From: Apus apus
Taxonomy: Eukaryota; Chordata; Aves; Apodiformes; Apodidae
Assembly (NCBI RefSeq): GCF_020740795.1
Contig: NC_067294.1
Location: 1,116,001 to 1,180,000, forward strand
Direction of reading: 5' to 3'
Length of the DNA stretch: 64,000 bases
Position numbers and translations under genes: made by a program
Notes under the pieces: generated by a model
Told to the model about the DNA's origin: nothing
Databases searched by the model: none
Seen by the model: the letters and a program-made list of their open reading frames with translations, nothing else
Part shown: positions 50,001-61,930 of the stretch, piece after piece
Position numbering within the stretch: the stretch's first letter is position 1
Layout: every line of letters starts with the position of its first letter

Positions 50001-52700
50001 CAGGTAAAGCCACGGAGTAAAACTGCAAGGGAAGGAAGGAAATGAAGCACAGTTGGTGTTAATTATGCAAAACAAGATGTGACTTCAAGGATGTGAGTAA
50101 TGTCTGGACACAAGCAACAGGTGCCTGATAAGAGAGGAGGAAGCCCAGAGCTTTCATCTGTGCTGCAGAAGGGGACAACTGCAATAGCAGCTTCATTCAT
50201 ACCAGAGATAACGATACTTAGTCACCTCCAGGGTGGATGGCAAAGCTTATGAAGTCATGTCATAACAAGAAGAGGGGACACACTGCACCCATGTCAGGAA
50301 GCCTGCCCAGAGAGGCCCCAGTCCAGGTCATGGCACTGCAAGGCAACAGGTTAAAGCTCAGGAACATCAACATCATCACGTATCACTGCCTGGATGGGCC
50401 CAGCACTCTCCTCTGCCCACCAGAAATACAGCATCTGCTTTGACATCCGTCCAGCCCTCCCTCCCTGGGTTACTATGGTGGGCTGCTCTCTCCACAGAGC
50501 TGGAGGGGTTGTGATCCAGAAGGATACAAGAGGGAGCATGGGTGTCAAGCATTTCCAGTCCTCCCAGGTTCTGCTCAATTTAAAGGTCCCAAACACAGGC
50601 CAGTAAGAGTTGTCCCCAACCCTGACAGCTCTGCATCCAAGCAGGCACCTCTGCTCTCTGTTTGGCTTCTAGTTTCTAGCACCCAGGTCCTGCTTGGCAT
50701 CTTGACACGGGCCTGGGCCAAGCTGTGAGTGATGGCCCACGATACCACTGCCAATGAAGCAGTCCCCATTTTGCCAAAATTTCTGGCTTTCCACATCCAC
50801 CCCCTCTTTTGTATTCCCAAGTGAGACAGACAAGCCCAGTTACTGCCTTTAGCAATGCACAAGGGGAGGAGAACTCTTATAGCAACAGCCAACCAATTTA
50901 TCTGACATATGCACAACAAATATTTGGCATAGGACATCAGTAAATGTACCAGTAGGTCCAATTTCTCCTACTCTGCCTATGGCTGGAAGCATCACAAGTG
51001 TCAAACATGCCAGAAACATATGATGCTGCCCTAGATGGATTTTGCAGCAATGCATCTCCATGGAAGGGACACACCCTCTTGATGGATTAAAAGGAAAAGA
51101 TCCAGTTATCCAGGTTTTATGAACTAATTATACAGGTTAGGCCATTAAAGAAAAATAAAAATTAAATTTCCTTTTCTTATTTTTAGAAGACAATTTTAAT
51201 CCACAGTTTCCATCCTTGTAACATACACAGAAATGGTTAAGCAATTAGAAGAAAAAAAGCTCTTATTGTATCACCCATTGAAGACAAAACCACCCCTAAG
51301 GACATCCTTTGGTTTCAAGAGGCAAGGCCAAGGTTAAAAGCTGCCTCCTCTGTAATAGCCTGAGTCCACAGCCAGCAAATTAGAAAATTCCATATGTGGA
51401 ATCAGTTGAGAGAGGGAATGAGCTGCTCCTTCCCAGAGGACTGCTGCTTGCACACTGACTTACTGTGAGGCCACAGCCAGAAAGGATTTGGAGGTACATG
51501 AAAACCTGGACAGGTAAAGGTACACGTGGGACAAGTGCCCAGAGGAAGATGCTCATGTGCCATTTCACATGTCTGACTGTGAGGGGAACTTGTTTTGTTT
51601 TTTAAAGATAGGGGGAAAGCCTTAAAACCACAGATGGCAATGTGTGTTCCTCCAGGCACTGAAGGCTCCAGGGACAGGCAGTGTGATATCAGCTGGACAA
51701 ATATTTTGCTGCTTCATTCCATTTTAATAGAGCAAATAATATGACCTGAACCTGACAGGCAGAGCAACACAAAGCCCTACAGGAGATAAGGATGCAGCCT
51801 CTATCACAAAGGACCAGCAACTTTTCAGCTTTTTCCAGTGATATGCAAGAACAAAATAAACTAATAAAAACTTACTGTGCAGACAGTGCAGTTGTGGCAG
51901 AGCCACAATTCATCCCAGTGAAGAAACCACATTCAAAAATCTACAGCCATTTCAGTGTTTAAATGTGCATGATATGAGTAAGCAATAATTTCCTGCCCTA
52001 GAAAGGAGCACAGAGCTCCATGTGGCTGGTACTGCCACCATGGATACACACACTACACGTCTCAGGATAAGTGAGATTTCTCTTAAAGCCTCAGCTCCCA
52101 GAACCCACTATGGTACCAGGATGCTCCTCCTGGGCACTATCAACCCCACACAGCCCTGGCTACAAGGGCAGTCTTGTCCTCACAGGCATAATCTTTCCAC
52201 AGAAGACCAAGGAGGCGCCAGGAGCAGAGCAGCAGAGCAGCAGGCACATCCCACGCATCCCACCAGGCCTCCCACGCACCTCCTGGGGTGCCCTGGAGTC
52301 AGGGCAGCGTGTGCATCTCTGGCTCCTCCTGTTTGCAGAGGAAAGTCAGACGAGGCAGGAGGTTCCCGAGTGCAGATAATCAACCCGCCGCCCTCCTGCT
52401 GGGGTTTGGCTTCAGTGACCACAGCCCAGCTTCCGAATCCCGACCCAGCCCAGGGCTCCCTGGTGCAAATGGGAACAGGAGTCTGGGGAACCCACACGCA
52501 GCTCCAGCCCGAGTGCAGCAAACGTGGTAAGCACCAGCAAGGAAATCCTCTCTCTGTAGGGAGGAATCACTCAAACACGTTTGAAATGTGTTAGGGATAG
52601 AGGCAGAAGGAAAAAGAGGTGAATTAAAGATTTCCCCTTTCAGAATTCTATACTTCCCGAGCTTCCATACCATTTGCAGTGATACTAGCAACATCCCGAG
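47089..52700. other. Intergenic DNA, no gene
   Basis: Unique, moderately AT-rich sequence with no recognisable gene or full transposon. AATCATAGAATCATA at 49284-49298 resembles a CR1 tail octamer and may be all that is left of an element. Confidence 0.5.
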
Positions 52701-52957
52701 TTTTCTCACTCCAAGTTTTCTCTCCCTAGAGCGCTATGGCCAGACCCCATTTCCTCCTCGCCCCTCCCCACACTCACACGAATAATAATTTTTATTTCCT
52801 CTTTTCGGTTTTATTGCCTGGGCTTTTGTCAGGAGCACAGCGCCTGGCCGGGCCCTGCCCGCAGCTGCTGTGTCATCACAGCCCCCGCCGCCCGGGCTGC
52901 CACCCGCAGGCTGCAGTTGCCACAGGGGCAGCCGGGCTGGTGGGGAGAGGCTCTTAC

Positions 52958-53002
52958 CGTACTGCAACAAAGGGCTTCCCCCGGGAGCACTGTACATGCG
53001 GC
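52958..53002 (-). ncRNA. Candidate 45-nt exon of a divergent antisense transcript
   Basis: On the minus strand, TTCTGTGTTTCAG precedes 45 bases that end in ACG followed by a strong GTAAGA donor. The exon is GC-rich and lies in a small CpG patch (52840-53000). Human SPRY4 has a head-to-head antisense RNA (SPRY4-AS1) transcribed away from the same promoter toward FGF1, which is the direction seen here. The splice motifs are seen; the transcript is inference. Confidence 0.25.
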
Positions 53003-54190
53003 CTGAAACACAGAACTCAGCATTCCTACATAAAAGCCTTTCATTCCGAGATGCGGGAACCTCGCAGGGCTGTTGCAAAACTCAAATCAAGGTTCAGAAC
53101 TGATGCATCTGCTCTTGTTGAAAACCGGGGAGATGAGAGCAGGTTTCTTTGCCCAGGCATTTGAGCCTCTCAGCTTCGAGCTGGTTTCCAACACTAAATA
53201 CAGCAAGATGCTTATTGGGGGGGTTTCCCCCCTCTATATAAGCTTTTTTAAAAATTGTATTTTCTTTTATTATCTATCGGCCAGTTTCCAAAATCATAAA
53301 CACAGAATTTCTGTGCTTCAAGCAGCATGGCACTGTAATGTAAAAAGAACCACCACAGCAACGTTTTTAGCAACCATATTCTCTTTATTTTCAGGAGCAA
53401 GCATCAGTCTTGCATATTTAAAATCTAGCAAGATTTAACGTGCCAGCCAGATAAGCTGTTCTTTAGACACTCTCCTTCTTCTGCCCTTTCCTTGTTAAAT
53501 TGCATTTGCCCGTGACCCATGAATGCTGCTCCCACTTGGAAAGGTCTCAGCCCTCAGAGACAAACACAGACAGAGCTAAACAATCAGCCTTAGAGCAGAC
53601 ACTCTTGGAGAAAGAAATCTTTTCTGCGGGGTGTATCTGCAGTAATGCACAGTGTTCCCTTTAGCACTAAATAAACAAACGACATAGACATTTTGTCAGT
53701 GCTGTGCAAGCCTTTAAATACACGTCATAGAGCAGGAAACAAGCAGAGGGTTGGTTTGTGCTCTGAAGATAATTCTTCACACATATTAAAAACACATCAT
53801 TACTCTTAATGCATTTTCTGTGTAAAGCAACCTGCCCCCCAGGACTCTGGAGCACAGAGACCCAGCCTAGAGCCACGTCTGCACCACCTGAGAACAGAGA
53901 TCCTCCGTCTGCTGAACGGGAAATAAGGCAATAAGGGCATTTTGGAGCTCTTAGCACAGAGTCAGGGCAAGGGCTCCAGGGAGCCCAGCATCGAGCAGCA
54001 GACTGTTCGGTAAAGATCGCTTGAAAACCCGGCCCTGAGGGCCTGGCTGGGGCTGCAGCGCCCGGGGGGCGGCCCAACAGGACGCGCAAAAAGCTAAAAA
54101 TGGAAAAAAATGGCCAAGCTGAGAACGGCCCAGAAATCGCCTCCCTGCCACGGAGCGGGACCATCCTGGCTTCTGGCGGTTTTGGTTTAC

Positions 54191-54800
54191 CTGCCCGGCT
54201 CCATCCCACCTCCTCTGCCTCCCCAGGAGCCGTCAAACACATCCGTGCGTTGCACACGAGTGGTGCGAGCGCGGCTGCGGGCACGGCGGGCACCGGCCCC
54301 TGGGCACCGGCCCCTGGGCACCGCGGGCACCGGCACCGCGGGCACCGCCGGGGCAGGACACGAGGGGCGACGCTACAGCCGAAGGGACGAACCGCGGGGC
54401 TAAAAACGGGGACACGACGCCGAGCGCTCAAGGAAAAATTACCAATCTCTCTCCTCCCTTTCCCGGCCGCACAGCCCAACGACGGGGCGGCCGAAGCCTC
54501 CAGCTGAACGCGCCCCGCGGCCCCCGCACCCAGCCCGACTGGCCCCGGGGCTGCGAGGGACCCCCGGCCCTGGGCGGGCAGCCCCCCCGGCCCAGCCCGC
54601 TCACAGGGGGCACCGGCCGGCTCTGCCGGGGGCTGGGGGCACCCTCCGGGCCGCTCCCCGAACCGCGCCCGGGGGGACGGCTGGGAGAAGGGGGCAGCCG
54701 GGGGGCGGAGGGGCTTGGCGGGGCCCCCCCGGCGCCTGCCCCGCTGCCGTTACCTCCAGCTCCGGGCGGGGGGCGCGGTGCATGCGCAGCTGCCGCCTGC
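54191..54800 (-). ncRNA. Candidate first exon(s) of a divergent antisense transcript
   Basis: Two good minus-strand donors lie in the CpG island: CTGGAG/GTAACG (exon end at 54754) and GGGCAG/GTAAAC (exon end at 54191). With the candidate exon at 52958-53002 they would make a spliced RNA leaving the bidirectional promoter leftward. No conserved reading frame is seen. The minus-strand frames here (54428-55138 and 53667-54479) are GC-driven. Confidence 0.25.
54285..54355. repeat. GC-rich minisatellite in the promoter island
   Basis: GGGCACCGGCCCCT occurs in tandem, followed by shorter GGGCACCG and GGCACCGC variants up to the GGGGC at about 54354. It is a degenerate array of about 12-15-bp units. 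Confidence 0.8.
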
Positions 54801-55040
54801 CCTCCATTCATGAGGGAAAAAAAGGAAAAGGAAAAAAAAAAAAGGGAGGAAAAAAAAAAGAGGAGGAAAAAAAAAAAGCGCGCGCCGTGTCCGTCCTCCG
54901 CAGCTCCCGGCGCGCTCCTCTCAGCCCCCCATTCATAAAAGGCAGCCGAGCATGCGCGGTGGCGCCCCGGTGCCCACCCATTCATAGAGTCGGGAGGCCG
55001 CGCATGCGCAGAGGGAGCGGCTGCCCTCCCATTCATAAAA
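54780..55040 (+). promoter_or_regulatory. Repeated NRF1-box / CATTCATAA promoter module
   Basis: GCATGCGC occurs at 54780, 54950 and 55002. Each copy is followed 25-29 bp later by CCATTCAT (54804, 54978, 55029). A fourth CCATTCATAAAA at 54929 has a GCGCGCGCC run ahead of it instead. CATTCAT spacings are 125, 49 and 51 bp; the long one contains the polypurine insertion at 54812-54878. CATAAAA could act as a variant TATA box. NRF1 is a known activator of CpG-island promoters; the paired, repeated arrangement is the unusual part. Confidence 0.65.
54812..54878. repeat. Polypurine (A/G) tract in the promoter
   Basis: About 67 bases of only A and G on the plus strand, with A-runs of 7-12 separated by G1-G3. 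It sits between promoter module copies 1 and 2. Such tracts can exclude nucleosomes or form triplexes. Confidence 0.93.
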
Positions 55041-55205
55041 TAGCCATTTTCCCAGGCAGCGGCGGGTGCAGCATCTGACAGCGCCGCGCTCGCAGGTCCC
55101 TGCCCGCAGCTCCCGCCGGGATTCTCCCAGCTCCGCACCCCTCCTCCGCCCCGGATCTGGGATTAATTCGCCTGTGGGGAGATGGTCTTAGCTGAATTGT
55201 TTAAA
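55041..55205 (+). other. Candidate first exon of the downstream gene (SPRY4 by synteny)
   Basis: The region after the last CATAAAA box leads to a splice donor AAA/GTAAGT at 55205/55206. The transcription start is not defined; 54960-55070 is plausible from the box positions. An ATG at 55182 in fair context (GAGATGG) opens eight codons that reach the donor in phase 0, so it could be a short upstream frame or an alternative N-terminus. SPRY4 normally has non-coding 5' exons and a single large coding exon. That exon (cysteine-rich Sprouty domain) is not in this window. Confidence 0.5.
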
Positions 55206-57046
55206 GTAAGTACGAGATCTGTGTTCGCGAGCCGGTGTTAAATATTTTTAAGTAGAAAAAATAAAGCCTGCTCCTGAGGGAAGATCTTGTGCTCTTTCTA
55301 GATGTATTCGCCCAGTCCCTTAAACGTCGCTGATCAGCAGCATACCTCTGACTGTGACTTTTCTAGCAGCAGTTATCTGTAACTGTAGAGAGAGGACAGC
55401 TGCCTGGTGCTTCACAGCCTAAAAAGAGACTTTGCATTCTTAAGAAATATCCTGTTACTTGCTGAATTTGCGTTTGTGCTCCTGTGTCTCTTATTCCTGC
55501 CTCCTTTCTGTGCTCTCCCATCAACCTCTGCATTTGGTGTACGTATATGGCAGGCAGGTTTCACCATACTTGCCTCGGGTTGGTTTGCAGGGCTTTTACA
55601 GCAGAATAAGGCTCTGTTGATGGGATGTCGTCTCCTTCATTCCTTCTTCCTTCCCCAAAAAAAGGATCATAAATATGTGGTCACCTGGGCTGACAAATAA
55701 GAATTGGATGTTTCTTGCTGTGGAACATGAAAACTGATTCTATGCATTTCCTCTCTTTTCCAAAGCTCCATGGCTTGTTAGTGTCAAGTAGTTCTGAGCT
55801 GTCTCCATAATAGGACACTTCAGAGATCAGCCACTGGCGTGTCAGAGCTTTCCTGCATGACCTTTGCTCTTCAGCATTTTATTTCATACAACTGGGTTGG
55901 TTTTTTTCTTATTTTTTTTTCTTTTTTTGGCCTTAGTGCCTTGCTCCATCACTGCTCTGCTCCCTGTCTTGCTGTACACTTGGTTGCCTCAGTTTTACAT
56001 CTGGATGGATTATATAATCCAAAGGCTAGATAAGTAATAAAAATGTGTACCTCTAATAATTTCATAAAGGTATATGGAATATCTTATTTATGGAGGAAAA
56101 ACCTGTCTTGGCTGCTCTTCTCTCCCAACTGCTTAGCAAAGATAAGCCAGGATTTTATTTTCTGGTACCAGTCCTGGCGTCACAGGAGAAAGACAAGCCT
56201 AGAGACGACATGTTCTGAAAATGCATTATCAGGAGAGGAATGGAAAAAACAGAAAGGGGCAGAGAAAAGGCACAAAGGTCTTAAAGGAAAGCAGGACTGG
56301 AAATGCAGTCCTTGGAAATGGCAGTGCAAATGAATATTAGCATTAAGCACAGGAGGAAAAGGCTTCACCCTTTTTTCTTCGAGTGACCAAATGCCTGATT
56401 TTTTTAAGATTTATATCCAAGTTTTTCATTAAAGGGTGAAGGAAAGAAAAAAAGAGACATGGAAAAACATCCCTGAATTATCCAGAGTAGAAAAGGCACA
56501 TTCTGGATTCTTTAAAACTTCTTCAACTGCTGCCTTTTCTCCGTGCCATGCTAAGGGTCCAGGATGTCAAAAATCAGCTCAGGAATTGCTGTTTAATTAG
56601 GTAAAGAGAATCCCAGCTTTCCCAATGCTAGGGCTTCCCCCCCTCTCTCTTTATTTTGGGATAAAGACTAAAGCTACAATTTGTGCACTGAATCACAATG
56701 ATCCTGAGGACTGCCTTCCCCCTTCTCCATATAAAAATGAATGATAGGAGGAGGAGGGGTTGTTCTCAGTTATTGGAACCCTGCTGGGGATGTCTCATTG
56801 ATAAATGTGCCATTTTCCATGGGCTACTGTGTTTTCTGTTGCTAGAAGGGACTCTATGTTGGTATGATAAAATTAAAAGGACTATTTCTGAATGCTGCAG
56901 TCCTTTGGAAATTCTCCGTGAGGTACGTGCAGGGGAGAAATTATTTGTTCGCCTCCTGAAACAGCAAAACAAAAGCTGTTTTCATGGAATCGTGACTAAT
57001 TCCCAAATCATTCTGGGAAATGGGGAAAAACAATCCCCCCCTTAAA

Positions 57047-57090
57047 AAACAAACAAACAAAAAACAACAAAAAAACCCAACAACAACACT
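57047..57090. repeat. A/C-only low-complexity tract
   Basis: CAAACAAACAAAAAACAAC passes into (CAA)n over about 44 bp. Confidence 0.93.
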
Positions 57091-57762
57091 GTTATCAGAC
57101 TTCATGACACAAAATGCACAACCCTTGCAGCGCTACAGCAATAATTAATTCAGGGTTCTGAGAGATTTCCAGATATTAACCATAAAAGCAAAAAAAAAAT
57201 AATCACCTCACTAAACAATTTCCCAAATTCAGCCCAGTACTTAAAACTGCCTTTTATAGACAAACAGTTGCACAAGTGTTGTTTGCTTTAGAATCTTTGA
57301 AAATGCAATGTAACGTATTTCCTTAAGAAAACATAAAATCCTTCTAATATGGTTATCATTTGGTACTGTTAATTTAATAGATCATATCTGAGCTTAGTTT
57401 CATGGCCTTAAAATAAATGTTTGTATCCAATAAAAAGCCCTGACTAAGAAACTGGAGTCTCCAGGGATCTGAACATCAGTGGGCCAAAATGGGCTTTACT
57501 CTCTCACACCATAGGAACAGAATTTAGCTGGACAGAGGCAGCTTCTTGGAAGACGACAGGTCTTGTTTCCCAGCTTCTGAATTTCCGTGCTCTGGCAAGA
57601 ATTTAATGTCTTGTTTCAAAAATGGCAGGTTTCCCTAATAAGCTTTCTAATTTTTTTTCCTTATTACTGGTGCAGAAGATTCCAGCTGTCCTTAGCTAGA
57701 CAAGGCTGCTAAGGAGGGGAAAGAATTCATGTCAATATGTTGTTAATGTTAATTCGGACTCT

Positions 57763-57791
57763 ATAAAAAAGAGGGTGTTTCTCTTTTTTAA
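57763..57791 (+). other. Hairpin with an A/T-rich stem
   Basis: TAAAAAAGAG and CTCTTTTTTA form a 10-bp perfect inverted repeat with the short loop GGTGTTT. It might act as a weak RNA hairpin or be a microsatellite by-product. Confidence 0.6.
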
Positions 57792-60024
57792 AGCATTTAC
57801 ATCTTGACTCAAAATTCAGCCAGCCTAACTCAGCCCTAATGAACTCCAACATTATATTTGATTCTTAATCACACATTGCAAGCCTGTGCTTACTGAAAGG
57901 TCTCCTCTCACTCCCAGGGTCGTCTTCCCTCATTAAAAGCTTTTATTGAACCTTCTGACTTCCGCCAGCAGCAGCGGGTCCCTCCTCACTGCTGAGGGCT
58001 GGACAAGAGGATGTCCTGAATTCCAGACAAAGGCAATGGCAGAATTTGTTCCCTTATCACCAGCTCCTCTTCTGCTGGCACTTGGGGAAGCAAGTCCTTT
58101 ATTGATCCTTCTTCTTGTCGCCCCCAGCTCTGCAGCCCCATCTCACATCCCTCCCCAGGTCCCTGCCCCTCTGAGCCTGCCCCAGCTGACCCACTTGGTG
58201 CATACTCTATGAAGCTCTGCACATCTTCTTCATGCACATCTTCCGTTTTTGATAGCTAGGACAGCTCTGACAGCAGATCCCCTGGCTTGGTTTTCCATGC
58301 ACATCCTGGGTGTTCCCCGTTTCCCACGTGGCTGTGGGGAGGAGCAGTGGGTGCTGGGGAGCCCTGGCCTCCAGGGCTGTGCTGATGGTGTTTGTGCCCA
58401 TTCCCCCACATGGGATGAAGCTGGGATCAACCTGTTCTAGATAAGCTTTTCTAGACACTGTAGCCAAGCCATCAGAAGACAGGGAATGGTTGTGATTGTT
58501 CTAGCAGCGGGAAGGACTGGAGGCATTTTACACTGGTTGCCATTGATTCCAAGCAGTGCTGACTTGCACAGGCCTCAGAATAAAAATACACCCTCCCTTG
58601 ACATGATACTGCTTCAAAGTCTATTGTTTTCAATTAGGATAATTTCTTTATATTTGGATTTATCTGTAAAGATTCTATTGCTTGTTTTATTTTCTTCCTC
58701 TTGCCCTATTGTCTCAGAAATTCACGTGTCCCGTAAAGCAAGGAGAACAGGGACATTCCCACAGGACATTCACTGCAACTCTTACCCCCAATATGTTAAT
58801 GTTAAGGAGGTGCTGGTTGAGGAGTAAATCATTGGAAGGAGGTAAAGCCACCCCTGATCTGGCACCTGCAGCTTACAAAGGATAGAAAGAGCTATGAGTG
58901 GCTCTCAGATCACACTGGTGGTCTCTCTCTCAAACACCCCCAGCACCATGGTTGGGGCTTTTCTCCACCGTTTAAGCCTGAGTTCAGAGGTTTGCACGTC
59001 AGCATCTCGTGGTGACATTTCCTGCAGCTTTCAGAAATGGGCTGGGCAAAACTGTGAGACCTTTACCTGGTGCTGAATGGGCAGGAGGTGGGTCGTGGGA
59101 GCATGTTATCCTATTTTCCTGCTGGCTTCTCCAGGTCTGTGGGCTCTGGGGATGTGTCAGTCACACCAGTGCTTCCCAGGGCCAGGATTTTCAGGATTGC
59201 TTCCATGCAGGACCCGATTCTGGACTCTACATCCCTTATTCTCATTATTCTTCTGTTACTGCACACATCTAGAATGTTGTTAAACATGTGAGAAATAACT
59301 TATCAAAATTATTAACTAACAGGTAATTGAGACAGTTATAAACATCATCTATGTCTTCACTCATTAAATATTTAAGTCAAGATCCATTTTGTTTTCCAGT
59401 AATCAGCAGACAAGTTTTCCAATTCCACTTTGAAAATAAAGATACTAGAACCTTACTGCTTCAAGAAATGTTCTGAAGACATTCATGAGAATAAGCTTTC
59501 TTGGGGGTTTATGTGACTTTCCCACCACACTGCCTACCAGGAGGTAGCTTTCTATGGAATGGTGTAGGGAAGTCCAAAATCCCATTAAAACACAAAATCT
59601 CTTTTGTTTTAATCTCATATGACTGAAGACTCTTAAAAACTCAGGAGTCTGAAACCATACCAAAAACACTTCAAAATAACAGTTGGTTTCCTACAACTGT
59701 GGGACTTGTAATTATCTCGTACAACAGTCATTTTAAATTGGCAATACCTTGATGAGGAGCTGAAACAAGCACTGCAGCACTTTTATGAACTTGACTTTGG
59801 AATCCAGCTTCCCTCCCTCGCCAGGCCCTGTATTTTGACTTGAAAACTGTTTGTGCTGAGCAACCCTACGGCCCCCGGATGGCACAGGGGGAGAGAGGCT
59901 TTCTCTACCTGAGAGTTTGGTGCCATTTCTGCTTCAAAAAGAACTCCGTTGTTTCACCTACCTATAAAGAACTAATAAATCCCAAAGTAGGAACATACTC
60001 ATGAATTCTTCTTCCGGCTGCCTC

Positions 60025-60240
60025 CTGTCAGCAAATTGCCTGTACAATTGCAACCAGTGCATTTGTGCCTACATTAATGCTATCATTTCTGTAATTACTA
60101 ACGATCAAAGATTAGCTAATTTTGTTTATGAGTATTCTCTATGACATTTTTTCCTCTATTAAAATGCAATTTACAGTCAGGCTGGATTAGTGTGGTGGAC
60201 AACAAAGGCCCTACATAAAGTTTGGTAGCTTTTGCAAAGT
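60025..60240 (+). promoter_or_regulatory. Candidate intronic enhancer with LEF/TCF, homeodomain and SOX motifs
   Basis: Holds GATCAAAG (60103-60110, LEF/TCF core), the palindrome ATTAGCTAAT (60111-60120, paired TAAT homeodomain cores), TAATTA just upstream and ACAAAGG (60202-60208, SOX-like). The sequence is AT-rich but not simple. Motifs are seen; enhancer activity is inference. Confidence 0.3.
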
Positions 60241-61589
60241 TGTGGTGCTTAAGTATCTTAAATCTCTCGTTCTGCTTCATTGTCTCTGCTTGCAAGAGCC
60301 CCAAGGCTACACCCCTTCAGCTCTTGTCCTTTTTTAAGGTCTGAAGTTCTGCCAGGTCAACTCAAAACACCAGTTCTGAAGGGGGATGTGGTTTGACAGA
60401 AGCTGAGGTCTCTCAGATACCAAAGATGCTGCTCAAGGCAGCACTGTGCTTGCTGACAAGTGCCCCACATGCAGGATGGGTTTCTGGTGGGGACGTGAAG
60501 AAGGAATGGTGTCCTTCTTCTGGAGTGGGGATAAGCTTCCCTGCTGCTGAGTGGACATCTGACCTTGTGCCTGTCTACAGGAGTGTCTGGTATCCTTAGA
60601 TCTGCCTGAAAACCTTCTGCCTTTCCCAAGATGACTTCCTTGCTTTGTTCCTCTCATCCTGGAACAGTTTCAGACTGGTTGCAGCTGCACATTTCCCTCT
60701 GGGGAACACACGAAGAGAGAAAGGGCAAAGGCTGATGCCTTTGGGGGTCTTCCATGGAAGCCGCCAGGATCCATCCCCATACACAGGCAGGACAGCTCAG
60801 CCTGCAAGACCTCCTGGGAGCAATCTGGCTTCTTGACTTGCTTCTGATCCAGCACAAGTCCTTAACCTGAGAACTTCCCTGGTTTCCTCTTCTTTACCAT
60901 GACATGAGTGCTGGGTGTGAGCACAGTGACCCAGGGTCTTTTGCTGAACTCTTTCTTTTCATGGGATGCAGACACAAACCTTAAAGCAGAAACAGCTCAG
61001 GGAAAGGTGGGCTCGTGGCACCACACGGACAAAACCTGAAGCAACCACACCATGAAATATGGTCATTGTTGTCATCTGGGCAGATGCCAATGGAGGAGAA
61101 CCTCCTCGCTGAACGTTTGTCACCCTGCTCACTCGCTAGTTCAGCACCTGAGATATTTGTCCTGGAGCTGTCATCAGTAATCTTCCTGCACTGCTGAAAC
61201 TTCTGGTCACAAGAGCAGCAGCAGCCATGCAGTCACAGTCCTTGGAAAAGTCCATAAATATCAGAAATCCATATTGCTCAAGTGTAGTGAGAAAGCAGGG
61301 CAGAAGTTGAAGGACTATGCACCAAAACTCGTGTGGTGTGAATTCGAGGCATTTTCCAGGTGATCTTCATCAGCAGAGACATTGTGTCCAGAGCAGGGGT
61401 CTGGGAATTAGGAGAGCTGGGTCTTATTTGGCTGTCCTCACTCCAGAGGTTTTGTCCAAGTAGATCCTGTGCACAAATATCTGCAGGGTCTTAGATTTCT
61501 CCATGTCAGGGCCCTCATTCCCCCTGCTCTGCAGCCATTTGCCTGGTAGAAAGACAATTTGACACAGTGTTTTAGTGAAATAAAGAAAA

Positions 61590-61740
61590 TAAATTATGAA
61601 TCATTTTCAATGTTAATTATCCTAAAGTGTGGTGTTTAGTCCAGGGTTCATCTCCTTTGTGTGATAATTAACTCAGAGATCCTGATTATCTCAGCATTAG
61701 CTCAGTTAAGCCACCTTTTACCGTCTGCCTGCATATGGCC
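61590..61740 (+). promoter_or_regulatory. Candidate intronic regulatory block
   Basis: AT-rich, non-repetitive block with GTTAATTAT, AAGTGTGGTGTTTAG (T-box/RUNX-like), CCTTTGTG (SOX/TCF-like), ATAATTAACT and a MAF-like run TCAGCATTAGCTCAG. Confidence 0.25.
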
Positions 61741-61930
61741 ATGTCTGCCTAGCAGGGCTCTGCGTGTCTCACGAGAGATTGTGGCCAAAATCCTCCTCCA
61801 AATGAACCTGATGACATAACTTCCATGTGATGTCATCACTAGCTCTGCCCCACTGCAGACTGTGCAGCCACAGATCTAACACAAAGCCTGGGTGCCAGCT
61901 CCTGTCCCAGGGCTGCCCTCCTGCTTGATA

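Larger units (their letters stand above)
54240..55195. promoter_or_regulatory. CpG-island promoter, probably of SPRY4
   Basis: Very GC- and CpG-rich for about 950 bp, with repeated GCATGCGC (NRF1-type) and CCATTCATAA boxes, a 67-bp polypurine tract and a plus-strand splice donor at its right end. FGF1 and SPRY4 are neighbours in the same orientation in other vertebrates, so the next plus-strand promoter downstream of FGF1 should be SPRY4. SPRY4 is a membrane-associated inhibitor of receptor tyrosine kinase/ERK signalling induced by FGF. The gene name rests on synteny only, because the coding exon is absent. Confidence 0.7.

Noticed and set aside
54428..55138. 236-residue minus-strand frame with recurring Met-Asn-Gly
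   Set aside because: The recurrence is the promoter CCATTCAT box read backwards; composition is GC-driven and no domain is seen.
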